From: Blumeriella jaapii
Lineage: Eukaryota; Ascomycota; Leotiomycetes; Helotiales; Drepanopezizaceae
Direction of reading: 5' to 3'
NCBI GenBank assembly: GCA_009599575.1
Contig: VWND01000012.1
Location: forward strand, 1 to 64,000
DNA: 64,000 nt
In this document: in pieces, positions 1 through 9,914 of the stretch
Layout of the letters: each line of letters starts with the position of its first letter
Numbering within the stretch: the stretch's first letter is position 1
Notes under the pieces: generated by a model
The model's database searches: none
Told to the model about the DNA's origin: nothing
Seen by the model: only the letters and a program-made list of their open reading frames with translations
Made by a program: the position numbers and the translations under genes

Positions 1-89
1 CCCCTTCTCACCCTCCGTACTCTGCCTCCACCTCCCCTCTTCCTCATCCAATATAAAAAACGACAACAGAAAAGAAAAGCTCAACTCAC
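1..89 (-). other. Intron of the partial dehydrogenase gene (5' part)
   Basis: On the minus strand the coding frame reaches a GTGAGT donor at 89-84 and then meets a stop in the next codon, so an intron is the best reading. A candidate acceptor (GGCAG) lies about 65 bases further on, near position 22, and would reopen the frame for the last bases of the window. The acceptor cannot be confirmed because the next exon lies outside the window. Confidence 0.5.
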
Positions 90-820
90 AAAAGCCCCAA
101 CACCCCGTGCTTACTCGCCCCATACTGCACCAACCCCGGAATGGGCAACAAGCTCGCCACGCTCCCAACCAACAACACATGTCTATCCCCAATCCCCTCC
201 CCCGACCACCCATTCCCCGGCAAAAAGTGCATCGCCAGATGACACGAGTACATCACCCCCAACAGGTTGACCTCGAGCGCCCGGAACCCCGGCCGCGGCG
301 GCTCCTCCCTCTCCATGCCCACGGGCGCCATGAAGTCAGTATGCATGTCCGTGATGCCCGCGTTGCACACCACGGCGTCGATGCCGCCGCCACCGCCGCC
401 GCCGTCACCAGATCCAGACCCAGACGCAGATCTATCGCGGGCCGCGTCCCGGAAGAAATCCACCTGCGACTGCCACGCCGTCACGTCGCAGTGCAGGTAG
501 CGCACGCTGCCTCTGCCTCTGCCACTGCCACTGCCCTCGCCGTTGCCCTCACTTTTCTGCGCCGCGATCTCCCCCCTGATCTCGTCGACGAGCTTCCGCC
601 CAAGCGCGTCGGCCACGTCCCCGATCACGACGTGCGCGCCGTGCAGGGCCCAGGTGCGCGCGAAGCCGGCGCCGAAGCCCGACGCGCCGCCCGTGATGAG
701 GATCGTCTTGCCGGCGACGCCGTGCGCGTCGACGGGCGAGGAGAGGTCGAGCGGGGGGGACTCGCGCACGAGGCGCACGATGTTGTTGGGGTCGGGCGGC
801 GGCGGCGGCGGCGGTGGCAT
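90..820 (-). CDS. Short-chain dehydrogenase/reductase, first exon of a partial gene
   Basis: This is a classical SDR of the adh_short family, an NAD(P)-dependent oxidoreductase with a Rossmann fold; the substrate cannot be told from sequence. The N-terminal cofactor motif TGGASGFGAG begins near residue 43, the structural NAG motif follows in VVCNAGIT, and the catalytic residues are Ser220, Tyr233 and Lys237 in YGASK, with normal Ser-Tyr spacing. The start at 820 gives a run of eight prolines before the fold. Two Gly/Ser-rich insertions coded by simple repeats lengthen surface loops between the cofactor motif and NAG, so the exon is longer than usual for this part of an SDR. The frame ends in phase 2 at a GTGAGT donor and the C-terminal substrate-binding part lies beyond the left edge. 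Fungal proteins of this look are often named 15-hydroxyprostaglandin dehydrogenase-like, but that name says little about substrate. Confidence 0.85.
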
Positions 821-1976
821 CGTGGTGCTCGTGGCTCTGGTGAGAGGGAGCGAGGCGATGCGATGCGAGGGAGGGAGTCAATGTCTTCTCTTCCTTGTGG
901 TGGTGAGAATATGCGTAGGTGGTGGTGGAGAAGAAGTCCCTTCAGTGGGTGAATTGATGCTGCGTAGCGTAGCGTCGCTCTAACGACATACAGACTGTAT
1001 GTAGTAACGTCCATGATCCTCCTCGTCTTGACTTTGATAGAACGTTGCTTGAACTTCTACGTTTGATTTCATATACAAATCCAGATGCTAAAGTTATTTG
1101 TTTCTTCTTTTCTTTGTCTTCACTTCTTCACTTCTTCACTTCTTCACTTCTTCACTTCTCAACGCTATTCAATTTCGTCATACTATACAGTATCATACCA
1201 CCATTTCAATACAAGAATCTACAAATCTCCTCTTTTTTCTCCCCCCCCCCTTTTTAATCCATCCAACGGCTGGAAAACAAGCAATCCAAATTCAAGACGT
1301 GGTATTGCTCACACGCTGTATTTCTCTGCATTTGCATATATATATGTAAATATGTATAAATACATATAATACATATAATACACATACAGTAAATATAATA
1401 CACATTACCCATAATACATATACAGTAAATATATAATACACAACACATATACAATACACATATACTACACATACAACATATATCACTATTCGTTCACACA
1501 TGTCATGACCTACCAACCTACTACATACCTACCTACCTATCGACCAACCTCCAAACCTCCCAACCTCCCATTTACCTGGACCATGAACCATCCCCATGAC
1601 ACAGAAGCTCGCCCGGGTACGGTAAAGTCTCTGCAGAGTACGGGCCATCATCCAATGCAAAAACGACCCTTCGCAAGCGAACAGAGAAAACCAAGCCGGG
1701 ATCGTACATATACCAAGGCCCCCAACGAAGACGGAATGCGATGCTCCCGCCAAAACGCCAGCCAGCCAGCCAGCCAGCCGTACGGTGATGTATATGTACA
1801 CAACCACCCTCGCTCGTGCCGCGCGTGGGTTGGCCTCAAAACGCGGTGGCTTTCATCATGATATACCGTCCATAGCACCCCCCCCCCCCCCCCCCCCTCA
1901 CCCCCAAAAGCAGGTCTGAGTTCCTTGGTCTCTGTTTTTCCTCTCTGCTGATCCAAATCCCCGCCCCCCACCGCAA
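821..1976. other. Intergenic, low complexity
   Basis: This stretch holds the promoter side of the dehydrogenase gene and the 3' side of the glycosyltransferase gene. I see no gene. It is rich in simple sequence: an 8-bp CACTTCTT repeat at about 1,119-1,159, an AT-rich (ATATAC/ATAATACAC)-like run at about 1,330-1,490, ACCT tetramers near 1,516-1,545, AGCC tetramers near 1,751-1,778 and a 20-base C run at 1,878-1,897. Open frames here are translations of these repeats. Confidence 0.7.
1878..1897. repeat. Poly-C homopolymer
   Basis: Twenty consecutive C residues lie about 80 bases downstream of the glycosyltransferase stop codon. Runs of this kind are unstable and are frequent sites of length error in assemblies. 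Confidence 0.9.
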
Positions 1977-3504
1977 TCAGGGTATCCAGGTCAGCACCAC
2001 AATGCTGTCCCGGGGATTGCTCTCCCTCGACGGCACGCTCTCGTCCTTGCCGAACCACCGTTCGTCGCTCCAGCTCTTGAGGTAGACCTGCGTGACGCGG
2101 CCGTTGCCCTCCTTGCGCGCCCCGAGGAGCCCCCAGGCCTTCTTCTTGCCCGTGCGCGTCAGGTCCTTGCGCATGGAGCCGTAGAACATGTTGAAGGCCA
2201 CGTCGGCCAGGTCGGGCTGGCCCGGCTCCGGCGCGCCCAGCCCGAACGTGTGCTCCGTCTGCAGCGGGTCGAAGTCGATGCCCTGCGGGTACTGCGCGAC
2301 CGAGTAGCCGTTCGTGACGATGAAGTTGTCCTTGAACTGGAAGCGCTGCAGCGTGCACGCCTCGCCGCAGGCGTCCGCCACGACGTGCATCTGGTCCGGG
2401 ATGAACTGGTGCCAGGATTTGAAGTGGTGGAGCGAGTGGATGGTGCGCCCGGACTCGTAGACGCCCGACGCGTCGCCGAATTGGTCGTTCTGGTGCAGCG
2501 TCGGCAGGAAGGTGAGCGAGATGTCCGTCAGATTCGACAAGCAGTTGTACAGCAGCCGGTCGCCCTGGTCCGAGTCCCACACGAAGCCTCCCATCTTGCC
2601 CTCGTCCTTGTCCAGGCACGGCAGGGACACGATCGTCTCGGCCGTCGGCGCCGTGAGGATGACCCCCCCGCCCCCGTACGCGAAGGGCCCGGTTCCGCAG
2701 GAGCCAGTCGGCGCGCTCCGTGTAGGTGCCGATGTAGAAGGGCTTCGTGGGGTCGTACTGGGCGAGGTGCTGCTGCAGGTCGTGCAGGCGCGGGAAGAAG
2801 GTGTCGTCGTCGATGAGCACCAGGTACTTTCGACGAGGGCGCGTCGGATGCTTGAACAGCATGTGGACCAGATCGACGTACCGGCCCGCCATGTTGAGGT
2901 CCGGGTTGGAGTGCACCACCGTCGCGTTGATGCCCACCTCCTCGAGCGTCTGCGCCGCGAGCGCCAGATCCTCCTCCGACGTGTCGTACAGGGCCAGAAT
3001 GACGCCGGCCCCGTTGGAGCGGCCGTTGCCGTCGGTGAGCCAGCGCTTCCACTCCTTGATCGGGGAGGTGTTGGGGTTCTGGAAGCGGTCGTACGTCGTC
3101 GAGGCCGCAAACAGCATGTCCGCGGCGTCGACCTGATCCGGGCGCGGGGACTGGTGGATGTGCACGCTGACCACCTTGCCGGCGGGCAGCGACGTGCGCT
3201 TGCCCACCGTGATGTTGGTGAAGGAGTTGGGGAAGAGGTCGTCGTTGACTGCGGTGATGGACTTGCGCTCCCGCTGATCGGGCACGTAGCGGATGGTGCG
3301 CGACGCAAATTCAATGTCGGGCCCAATCTTGTGGTCCTTCAGTATCTGGCGCACAAAGGACAGCTCGTCGGTGCCGCTGCCCGCGGACGCGTATGCCGAG
3401 TCGGAGAAGGCCGTGAATCTGTCGAAGGTGGGCCAGAACCAGAAGAGGAGCAAGAGGCCACCGCCAGCGGCCATCCACCGCTGGAGGGGCGTCCGGGGTA
3501 ACAT
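1977..3504 (-). CDS. Fringe-like family 31 glycosyltransferase, type II membrane protein, with one frame break
   Basis: The product resembles fungal GT31/fringe-like (DUF604-type) glycosyltransferases of the secretory pathway, which transfer a sugar from a nucleotide donor; donor and acceptor are unknown. The start at 3504 gives a short cytoplasmic tail and a hydrophobic anchor at residues 11-26. The metal-binding DDD motif is at residues 232-234 (LVLIDDDTFF). After residue 271 (codon at 2694-2692) the frame shifts by one base: the family motif GPFAYGGGGVILT continues in another frame and runs to the stop at 1977-1979, giving about 508 residues in total. The DDD motif and the FAYGGGG motif belong to one domain but sit in different frames, and I see no GT-AG intron between them. 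This is therefore a real one-base change (pseudogene) or a sequence error in very GC-rich DNA. Upstream in-frame codons to 3888 only translate a minisatellite and are left out. Confidence 0.82.
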
Positions 3505-3741
3505 GGAATAGATGGATGCTTGAGCGGATGGATGTATGTATGGATGTATGTCGAGGTCGGTTGGTCGAGTGGTTGGTGGTCGAGTGGTCGGTCGGTGGGC
3601 GAGTGGTCGGTGGTCAGCACGAAAAGAGAGAATCGCGATCAGGTCGGTCGTGTGCAGCAGCTGAGGAGAACGGCCATGAATGCGGGCGAGAGAGAGTGGA
3701 GTCGCGGTAAGATAAAGGCTGACGAGAACAAGAGAAGGGAG
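3505..3741. repeat. Promoter region with GGATGTAT- and GGTCGAGTGG-type short repeats
   Basis: Just upstream of the glycosyltransferase start are degenerate runs of ATGGATGTATGT (about 3,509-3,550) and of GGTCGAGTGGTCGGT (about 3,555-3,615). No gene is supported here. These are simple repeats in the promoter or 5' leader. Confidence 0.6.
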
Positions 3742-3845
3742 AGGTCGAGAGGTCGAGAGGTCGAGATGTCGAGATGTCGAGAAGTGGAGATGTGGAGATG
3801 TGGAGATATCGAGAGGTCGAGAGGCTGAGAGGCTGAGAGGTCGAG
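3742..3845. repeat. 8-bp minisatellite, about 13 units
   Basis: The unit AGGTCGAG is repeated about 13 times, with variants ATGTCGAG, ATGTGGAG and AGGCTGAG. It lies 240-340 bases upstream of the glycosyltransferase start codon. It makes a false in-frame extension rich in Ser, Thr and Arg. Confidence 0.9.
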
Positions 3846-3849
3846 ACGA

Positions 3850-3867
3850 CACGTGATTAATCACGTG
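3850..3867. promoter_or_regulatory. 18-bp perfect palindrome with two CACGTG boxes
   Basis: The sequence CACGTGATTAATCACGTG is a perfect palindrome with an E-box at each end. It lies 346 bases upstream of the glycosyltransferase start codon, beside the minisatellite. CACGTGAT and its complement match the binding preference of fungal bHLH factors of the Cbf1 and SREBP type. Binding is inferred from motif only. Confidence 0.5.
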
Positions 3868-4242
3868 ATACTGAAGTACCAGCTGCACTAGCGCCCTGGA
3901 TAGCTGCCGTCAGTCAGCCTGTGGCCCTGGGACGATGGTATTATAGCATGTAGAGTACTGAACTGTATAATCGACTGCAGCTACTTACTGGAACTCTTCA
4001 ATTCGCTCCAAGGCATCATCTCGGTCTTGAGCCAAGGGCCATCTGACAACTAACGGGAGTGGCCTTTCTACCGTATCTACAGTACGGTACAGTACCTTAG
4101 CGAGCCCCTTTCCGTGCTAACCAAAACACACGCTCCAAGGTCCAGATCAACGGTTACACAGCCAGGACGAAAAGAGAAAAGGGGGCTGCGGTCACAATCT
4201 GGATGCGGCGTACGGGTTGTTCGTGTTGAAGCTCGGATTTGC

Positions 4243-4950
4243 CAAATTCTCTTTTCTTCTTGTTAGCAATGTAGATAGCTTTTGTTACGTATCAACCAAA
4301 TATTGGAATATATTTGAATATACTTCTTATTCTATAGCAAACACAGACAAAACAACGGAGCGTTAGAAAAGGCCTTTTTAATGTTTCTTTAACCTTTTGT
4401 TTTTTCTAAGCACAAATTTTCAAATGCTATCGTCACAAGTATTTTCGCATCACCATTTGCACATCGGTCGTTTACTCGTAAGGATTCTTTTTTCCCGCTT
4501 GCAATTCAGAAATCTTTGTTACATATCAACAGATTATTTGAATAGATTTGAATACTTTGTGATCGTATAAAAAACATAAACAAAACAACAGAGGGTTAGA
4601 AAAAAGTCGTTTTGAATATGTTTTTAATCTTTTGTTATTTATACCCAAAAATTCCCCAATGCTATCATTACAAGTATTTTCGTATCACTGTTGCATATCG
4701 GTCGTTTATTCGTAGGAAGTCTTCTCTTTTTTCCTCCTGCAATCCAGAAAGTTTTAATATATGTTAACAGAATATCGAAAGGAATTTGAATACATTCATC
4801 ATCATGTAACAAGCATAAACAAAACAACGGAGCTTTAGAAAAAGCCCTTTCAATGTGTCTTGAATCATTTACTTTGATACTACAGATTTCCAAATGCTAT
4901 TAATCATAAATATCTCCGTATCAAGACTTGCAAATCGGTCGTCTTATCAG
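4243..4950. repeat. Three-unit degenerate tandem repeat, about 235 bp per unit
   Basis: Three successive blocks share the same ordered landmarks: TTTGTTAC(G/A)TATCAAC at 4,281 and 4,514 with a decayed form at 4,751; ACAAAACAACGGAG-like text; CAAATGCTAT; and (A/T)TCGGTCGT near 4,465, 4,699 and 4,936. The spacing is 233-238 bases. The units are only about three-quarters alike, so the triplication is old. No coding potential is conserved between units. The region lies between the divergently oriented glycosyltransferase and spherulation genes. Confidence 0.85.
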
Positions 4951-5193
4951 GCATCCCCTGGAAAAGGATTGTGATACTTTCCCTCTCTGGCCGGAATCTA
5001 CAGTAAATAACAGCCGTATTGTACGTCTCCAGCTACGACATCCACATCCGCGCTCAAACGCATCTCGAACCAATCTTACTCCGATGCACAGAAGCATGTT
5101 CTCGTCTACAATTCAATCTTTTATTCAAGTCCTGAGCATCAAAAAAGAAGTTCTTGCGCAATGCTACGTCGCGCTCGGTCAGTCTCGCTCGGT

Positions 5194-5199
5194 CACGTG
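5194..5199. promoter_or_regulatory. CACGTG box upstream of the spherulation family 4 gene
   Basis: GGTCACGTG lies about 122 bases upstream of the start codon at 5,321. The lipoyl synthase gene has the same GGTCACGTG at almost the same distance. The site is motif-based only. Confidence 0.35.
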
Positions 5200-5320
5200 T
5201 CAACAAGCCCATCCTCGCTTACGTGGTATAACGAACAACATCTCTGAACCGCCGTGAAGAGAACTTCACTCGAGACTACGCAACGCATTTAGATCTACGA
5301 ACCGCTCGCAGCCATTTCCA

Positions 5321-6288
5321 ATGGCCGCTCCGTTTATCAATCTGGCCACCAAGCCACGACCTCCCCCAACATCTCCTACGAGCTTCGGCTGCTCGGTCCT
5401 GCTGCCCTTGTACATCTATCCACTTCCCCATGCCTGGGACCGGCTCTACACAGCGTAAGCCACCCCCCTCCGATCGTGCAACAACACACCTGCTAACATG
5501 TTCGCCAGCATAGACGCCCACCCTACGCTTCAGTTCACCATCATCATCAACCCGAACTCGGGCCCCGGCAAGAGCGCGCTCCCGGACGAGGACTACCGCC
5601 GCGAGATCACGAGACTCAACCAGTACGCCAACGTGTATCTGATCGGCTACGTGCGCGTCGACTGGTGCAAGCGCGACTTCGAGAAGGTGTGTCGCGACGT
5701 CGACAAGTACGCCGGGTGGAGCCGGCACGGGCAGGGCGAGCTGGCCATGAAGGGCATCTTCTTCGACGAGAGCCCGAACGGGTTCAAGCCGAAGCACAAG
5801 GCCTTCATGGATGCCGCCGACGCCAAGGTCAAGAGCGCCGTCGGGCTGATGGGCACGCGCATGGTACGTACCTCTGCGTGAAATCTCTCCATGGCCTGCC
5901 TATCTCTCCCCCTCGCCTGAGCCCGAGCCTGGTAGGTACACGAGACCAGACGTTGAGGAGACCAACACAGACCATTCACAACCCCGGCACGGTTCCCGAT
6001 CCGGACTACGCCATGCCCGGCCCGGACATCACGACCATTTTCGAGACCGGTTACAAGGACTACCAGGACCGCGAGGTGCAGAAGCGCATCTCCGACCTGC
6101 TGCGCTACAGCCGGGACCGGTGCTGCTACATGGTGCTGTCCGTGCCGCGGGCCGACGTGGACGCCCTGGTCCCGGAGCTGAAGCGGAGGGCGAAGTACGT
6201 GTTTGTGACGGAGAGCAAGAAAGGCTGGTACGAGAAGTTCTCCGATGGGTGGGAGCGGTTCGTTGCGGCGATGGCTCGTGATGCGTGA
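5321..6288 (+). CDS. Spherulation-specific family 4 protein
   Basis: The product matches the spherulation-specific family 4 domain, a conserved fungal and slime-mould family with a TIM-barrel-like look and no firmly established biochemical role. Three exons fit: 5,321-5,454, 5,509-5,863 and 5,971-6,288. Intron 1 has donor GTAAGC, branch point TGCTAAC at 5,491 and acceptor CCAG. Intron 2 has donor GTACGT and acceptor ACAG. The phases agree (2, then 0) and give 268 residues, normal for the family. Recognisable conserved stretches are LLPLYIYPLP near the N-terminus, INPNSGPG early in exon 2, GIFFDESP in mid-protein and TIHNPGTVPDP at the start of exon 3. I see no signal peptide, so it is probably cytosolic. 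It shares no operon-like link with its neighbours. Confidence 0.9.
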
Positions 6289-7469
6289 TGGCTCTCGCCG
6301 AAGCTCGCGTGTTTACTTCGACACAGCCAGCGGTGGGGAAGCGCGAGGCGACGCTCATTCGGGCTGTGCGTTGGTTTGTATCCACGTCCTTCAAACGAGA
6401 CATTCGCGGCGCCAATACACGAGGGCGTGTTCGACGGCCGGCGGGAAGCTAGCCTGTCGCTGATTGTACTTCTTTTGCGAATCCTGCTGCTCCACATCCC
6501 CAACGACGTCTGCTTTCCCCTACCCACTGCTCGATCTGTGAAAGTCCTCCTCGCAAGCTTTGTCTCGCTCGATGCTTCTGTTGTTGTTCGACCTAGGAAC
6601 GGGCAACGGTGCGGGCGTGGGGATCTAGAGGCGGAGCGTGCGTAGGACTTGACTTGGAAAGTGTGAACGGGATAGGGATGCGGTGGAAGTATCGCGGTGA
6701 CGGAGAGGCTGTGGCTTTGTGTCGGCTTGGAAGTTTCTGCTCTGGGCTGCGCACATCGTCACGCCTGGTTTGCTGGTTGGTGATGCCGCGTTGCTGTGAA
6801 ATGTTTGTGTTTTTTTGGCCTGGCTGAGTAATAACGGGTACCACAGTTACTGCATTAAGCGAAGTGGTGTCGTGTAATGTTTTCGAAATTCTGTACCCGA
6901 AGATAGGATCTAGTCCCACGCGTGGAGAGTAGGTAAGCTTGAACATGGAATACGTTGGCTTGTAAACTATTGCCTGCTATACCAAAGGGCTAGAAGTCAA
7001 CACGGTTTGTATAGATCAAGCCATTGATACACGTCCTTCGCCAAGCTTGAGACGTTGTTCTGCAACCATTAATTGCCTGCGTAAGCTCTGTTCAGCGTGG
7101 AAAACCCAAGTTACTCTTGGAAGAAGCAGATCGTGAAAAAACAAAGTCTGAAAGCACAAAGTTGTGAGGTAAGCAGCTTGTCTAAAAATAAGGGGGTGTA
7201 AAACGGTCAAGGTAAAGATGATAAAATGGACTGCGTTTACGGGATGTGAAAATTTCAGAATATCAACACGTGTAATTAATGAAACAGGTGAAAAAAGTTC
7301 TGATTCAGGCTATGTCGCAGCAAAAGGGGGAGGGGGTGGGGGTAAAGGGGTTTGCGATATGGAACAGCGCACCAAAACAAACACAGCGGTATGGATTCAT
7401 ATTTGGCTGTGCGACAGGCTGGTGTATGTCTAGCTTTGCTATGCAAGGTTTTCACTGCCTATCAAATAA
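6289..7469. other. Intergenic, no gene seen
   Basis: I find no convincing coding region or RNA gene here. Base composition drifts towards AT after about 6,800. A G-rich run occurs at about 7,325-7,350. A CACGTG box at 7,267-7,272 is not close to any gene start. Confidence 0.6.
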
Positions 7470-7780
7470 AACTGCGAATGTTTTAAGCAACCATAAGACA
7501 CAAGTAGCATACCCTGGTTTGATAATATTGTTTAGTTACGCCGCGAGTTTAGGCCGAGTCTACCAGTGCTGGAAAAGCGAAGGCCACTGTACCGATATGC
7601 ATTACGAAAACGAGCATTATGCTGGGCTTGCGCGAGACCGACGACTAGCTTACAAAAACCTTAAAAGGTAATATAAAACGTTAATAGCCTTTTCGAGTTT
7701 CGCGGTTGCAAGCGTTCTTCCAGAACTTCGTAAAAGAAACGTCGATATTACAACCTGTGGACAGTAGATGCTCGTAAGCT
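7470..7780 (+). pseudogene. Relic copy of part of the lipoyl synthase gene, intron included
   Basis: This segment aligns base for base with the lipoyl synthase gene around its exon 1-intron-exon 2 junction (about 9,395-9,695). The match is solid from about 7,545 to 7,775 and weaker before that. Shared landmarks include the text for CGAGCATYATGCTGGGC at 7,610, GCGAGACCGACGA at 7,631, the intron ends (GGTAA at 7,667 and TTCCAGAACTTCGT at 7,717) and GGACAGTA at 7,759. The ghost intron is about 56 nt against 53 nt in the gene, so this is a genomic duplication, not a retrocopy. Many differences are C to T or G to A, one of which turns a CAG codon into a stop. The relic is about 1.9 kb upstream of its parent and in the same orientation. 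It cannot code for a working enzyme. Confidence 0.85.
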
Positions 7781-8634
7781 TGTGGCTACGGGTGCTTGAA
7801 CACGGGATTGGACAGATTAAGTCCTATGCATCGAAATTTACATACATAAGCATGGCTACTAGAATAGTTCAGCTGTTGAATCCTTGATCCTCTGCTGATT
7901 CTTCTGATTGTTCACAGCCCAAGGACTGACAACAGACGGGGCCTTTTCCACTAGTAGAAAGCAGAGCCGTGGATCACTTCACCTTTCCCGCTAATCCCCA
8001 GGGCGATTTGAAAGATTTGAAGTGATGTGATGCAGAGACCTGTACGGAGCGACGAACCGTTACCACTCCTTGCAAATTCTCTCAAGCCCGAGTAGACTTT
8101 GGGAGTCAGCCAAACCGCTTGTTCTTGAATTCACTTCGAACGTGGGCGCCTGCTCTCTAGTGGATGGTTCGGCCCAGTCATTCCATCTCCCCAGTTGCAA
8201 CGGAATCCCCCTCGAGACGGGGCCGGAGCCGAAGATTAAGATGGGTAGCTTTCGTTGTAGTGAGTGTACAGTAATACTGTGAAAAGAAGATAGAAAGAAG
8301 GGCTTGTCAAGTGCCGTTTAGCGAGCCCCAAGCAAAACAAAGACAAGCAAGGTACTAGACACTGCATCGAACAGTCTGTAAACGCCCGACGCGGCTGTCG
8401 TTGCAGATCGTGGAGATGTAAATTCCCCATTCCTGTAGAGAGGCAACGATAGTCAGAACAAGAAAGAAACAATATCACCTCGAAAGAAAATGAGGGAGCC
8501 CATGGTCACGTGAGCACCGACCCGGCTCGACTCGACGAATGCGCGTCTCGAACTCCCACGCAACGAAATTGTCACTCCTCCCCAACAGCGAACAACCACC
8601 CAAATTGCAGCACAGCCAGCAAATTCCGTACAGG
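7781..8634. other. Intergenic region and lipoyl synthase promoter
   Basis: No gene is supported. The stretch holds the upstream region of lipoyl synthase. The in-frame codons from 8,539 to 8,634 could extend the enzyme by 32 residues, but the later start is preferred. Confidence 0.6.
8507..8512. promoter_or_regulatory. CACGTG box upstream of lipoyl synthase
   Basis: GGTCACGTG lies about 123 bases upstream of the chosen start codon at 8,635, the same distance as the matching box of the spherulation family 4 gene. The assignment rests on the motif and position only. Confidence 0.35.
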
Positions 8635-9525
8635 ATGGCGGCGACGGCGACACGATTCCGGTGTTTGTACACACCTCCCATGCGGCGAGCATCTCGCGCT
8701 CTATTCCCAGCCTCCATCGGCTCAAAGTCCTTTGCCACCGAAGCCTCCGCACCGTCCCTCGAGCCGCCGACAAGGCGACGACCTACCTACTTCAAGGACA
8801 AGTTGAATAGCGTGCCCTCTTTCACGGAGTTCATGGGCGCAGAAGAAGAGGCGCTCTCCCAGGAAGATGCGCTTGAGCTGCGAACGGCGATGGTCGGCCC
8901 GCCAGGGAGAAGGAGGCAGATCACTCGACTGCCGGAGTGGCTGAAGACTCCCATTCCGGATAACACGAACTACAAGAAGATCAAGAAGGACCTGCGGGGA
9001 CTGGGCCTCCACACCGTGTGCGAGGAGGCGCGGTGCCCTAACATCTCGGATTGCTGGGGCGGAGGCGACAAGAGCGCGGCGACGGCGACGATCATGTTGA
9101 TGGGCGATACTTGCACCCGAGGATGCCGGTTCTGCAGCATCAAGACGTCGAAGGCGCCGCCGCCTCTGGACCCGCACGAGCCGGAGCACACGGCGGAGGC
9201 CCTGGCGCGCTGGGGTCTGGGGTACGTGGTGCTGACGTCCGTGGATCGTGACGATCTCGCGGATGGGGGGGCCCGGCATTGGGCGGAAACGATCATGAAG
9301 ATCAAGCAGAAGAGGCCGGAAACGCTGGTGGAGGCCCTGACCGGCGATTTTGGCGGCGATCTGGAGATGGTAGAGATGGTGGCGCGGAGTGGGTTGGATG
9401 TCTACGCGCACAACATGGAGACCGTGGAGGAGCTGACCCCGTTCGTGCGGGACAGGCGGGCCCAGTTTCGGCAGAGTCTACTGGTGCTGGAGAAGGCGAA
9501 GGCCACCGTACCGACCTTGATCACG

Positions 9526-9557
<32 letters not shown>

Positions 9558-9914
9558 CGACGACCAGCTCATGGAGACCTTGAGAGGTAAGACGCTAGTG
9601 GCCTCCTGCGACCTCCTCGGGTGCTAACGTTTCTCCCAGAACTTCGTCAAGTGAACGTTGATGTCGTGACCTTTGGACAGTACATGCGCCCGACCAAACG
9701 CCACATGAAAGTCGAGGAATACGTTACACCCGAGCGCTTCGAGATGTGGCGCCAACGCGCCCTTGACATGGGATTTCTGTACTGCGCCAGTGGGCCCCTG
9801 GTCCGAAGTTCCTACAAGGCCGGAGAGGCCTTTATCGAGAACGTGTTGAAGAAGCGACGCGGTGTCACCATCTTGAGGGACGAAGCCACTGGGAGACCAA
9901 AGGCTGTTGTGTAA
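8635..9914 (+). CDS. LIP5: Lipoyl synthase, mitochondrial
   Basis: Lipoyl synthase is a radical SAM enzyme that inserts two sulfur atoms at C6 and C8 of a protein-bound octanoyl group, making the lipoyl cofactor of pyruvate and 2-oxoglutarate dehydrogenases and the glycine cleavage system in mitochondria. Two exons, 8,635-9,586 and 9,640-9,914, give 408 residues. The intron has donor GTAAG, branch point TGCTAAC and acceptor CCCAG, phase 1. The auxiliary cluster cysteines C129, C134 and C140 ([12 protein letters not shown]) and the radical SAM cysteines C160, C164 and C167 (CTRGCRFC) are all present, as is the C-terminal RSSYKA motif whose serine ligates the auxiliary cluster. The first 40 residues are rich in Arg, Ser and Ala with few acids, a typical mitochondrial presequence, which supports the start at 8,635. 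LIP5 is the yeast name. A decayed copy of its middle part lies upstream at about 7,470-7,780. Confidence 0.96.

Noticed and set aside
107..983. Plus-strand frames across the dehydrogenase exon
   Set aside because: Arginine/alanine-rich shadows of the minus-strand gene without domain similarity.
1254..1516. Cys/Tyr/Ile-rich minus-strand frames
   Set aside because: They translate an ATATAC-type simple repeat.
1648..1976. C-terminal continuation of the first glycosyltransferase frame to 1,648
   Set aside because: After about 2,692 this frame loses all family similarity and reads Arg/Pro/Gly-rich text; the motifs continue in the other frame.
2250..3501. Long plus-strand frames of 188 and 329 codons opposite to the glycosyltransferase
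   Set aside because: They are antisense shadows typical of GC-rich coding DNA; the minus strand has family motifs and a membrane anchor.
3505..3888. In-frame N-terminal extension of the glycosyltransferase to a start at 3,888
   Set aside because: It translates an 8-bp minisatellite and promoter repeats; the start at 3,504 gives a normal type II anchor.
7218..7671. Small proteins of 71 and 130 codons upstream of lipoyl synthase
   Set aside because: The second overlaps the lipoyl synthase relic in a shifted frame; the first has a polyglycine from a G run and no similarity.
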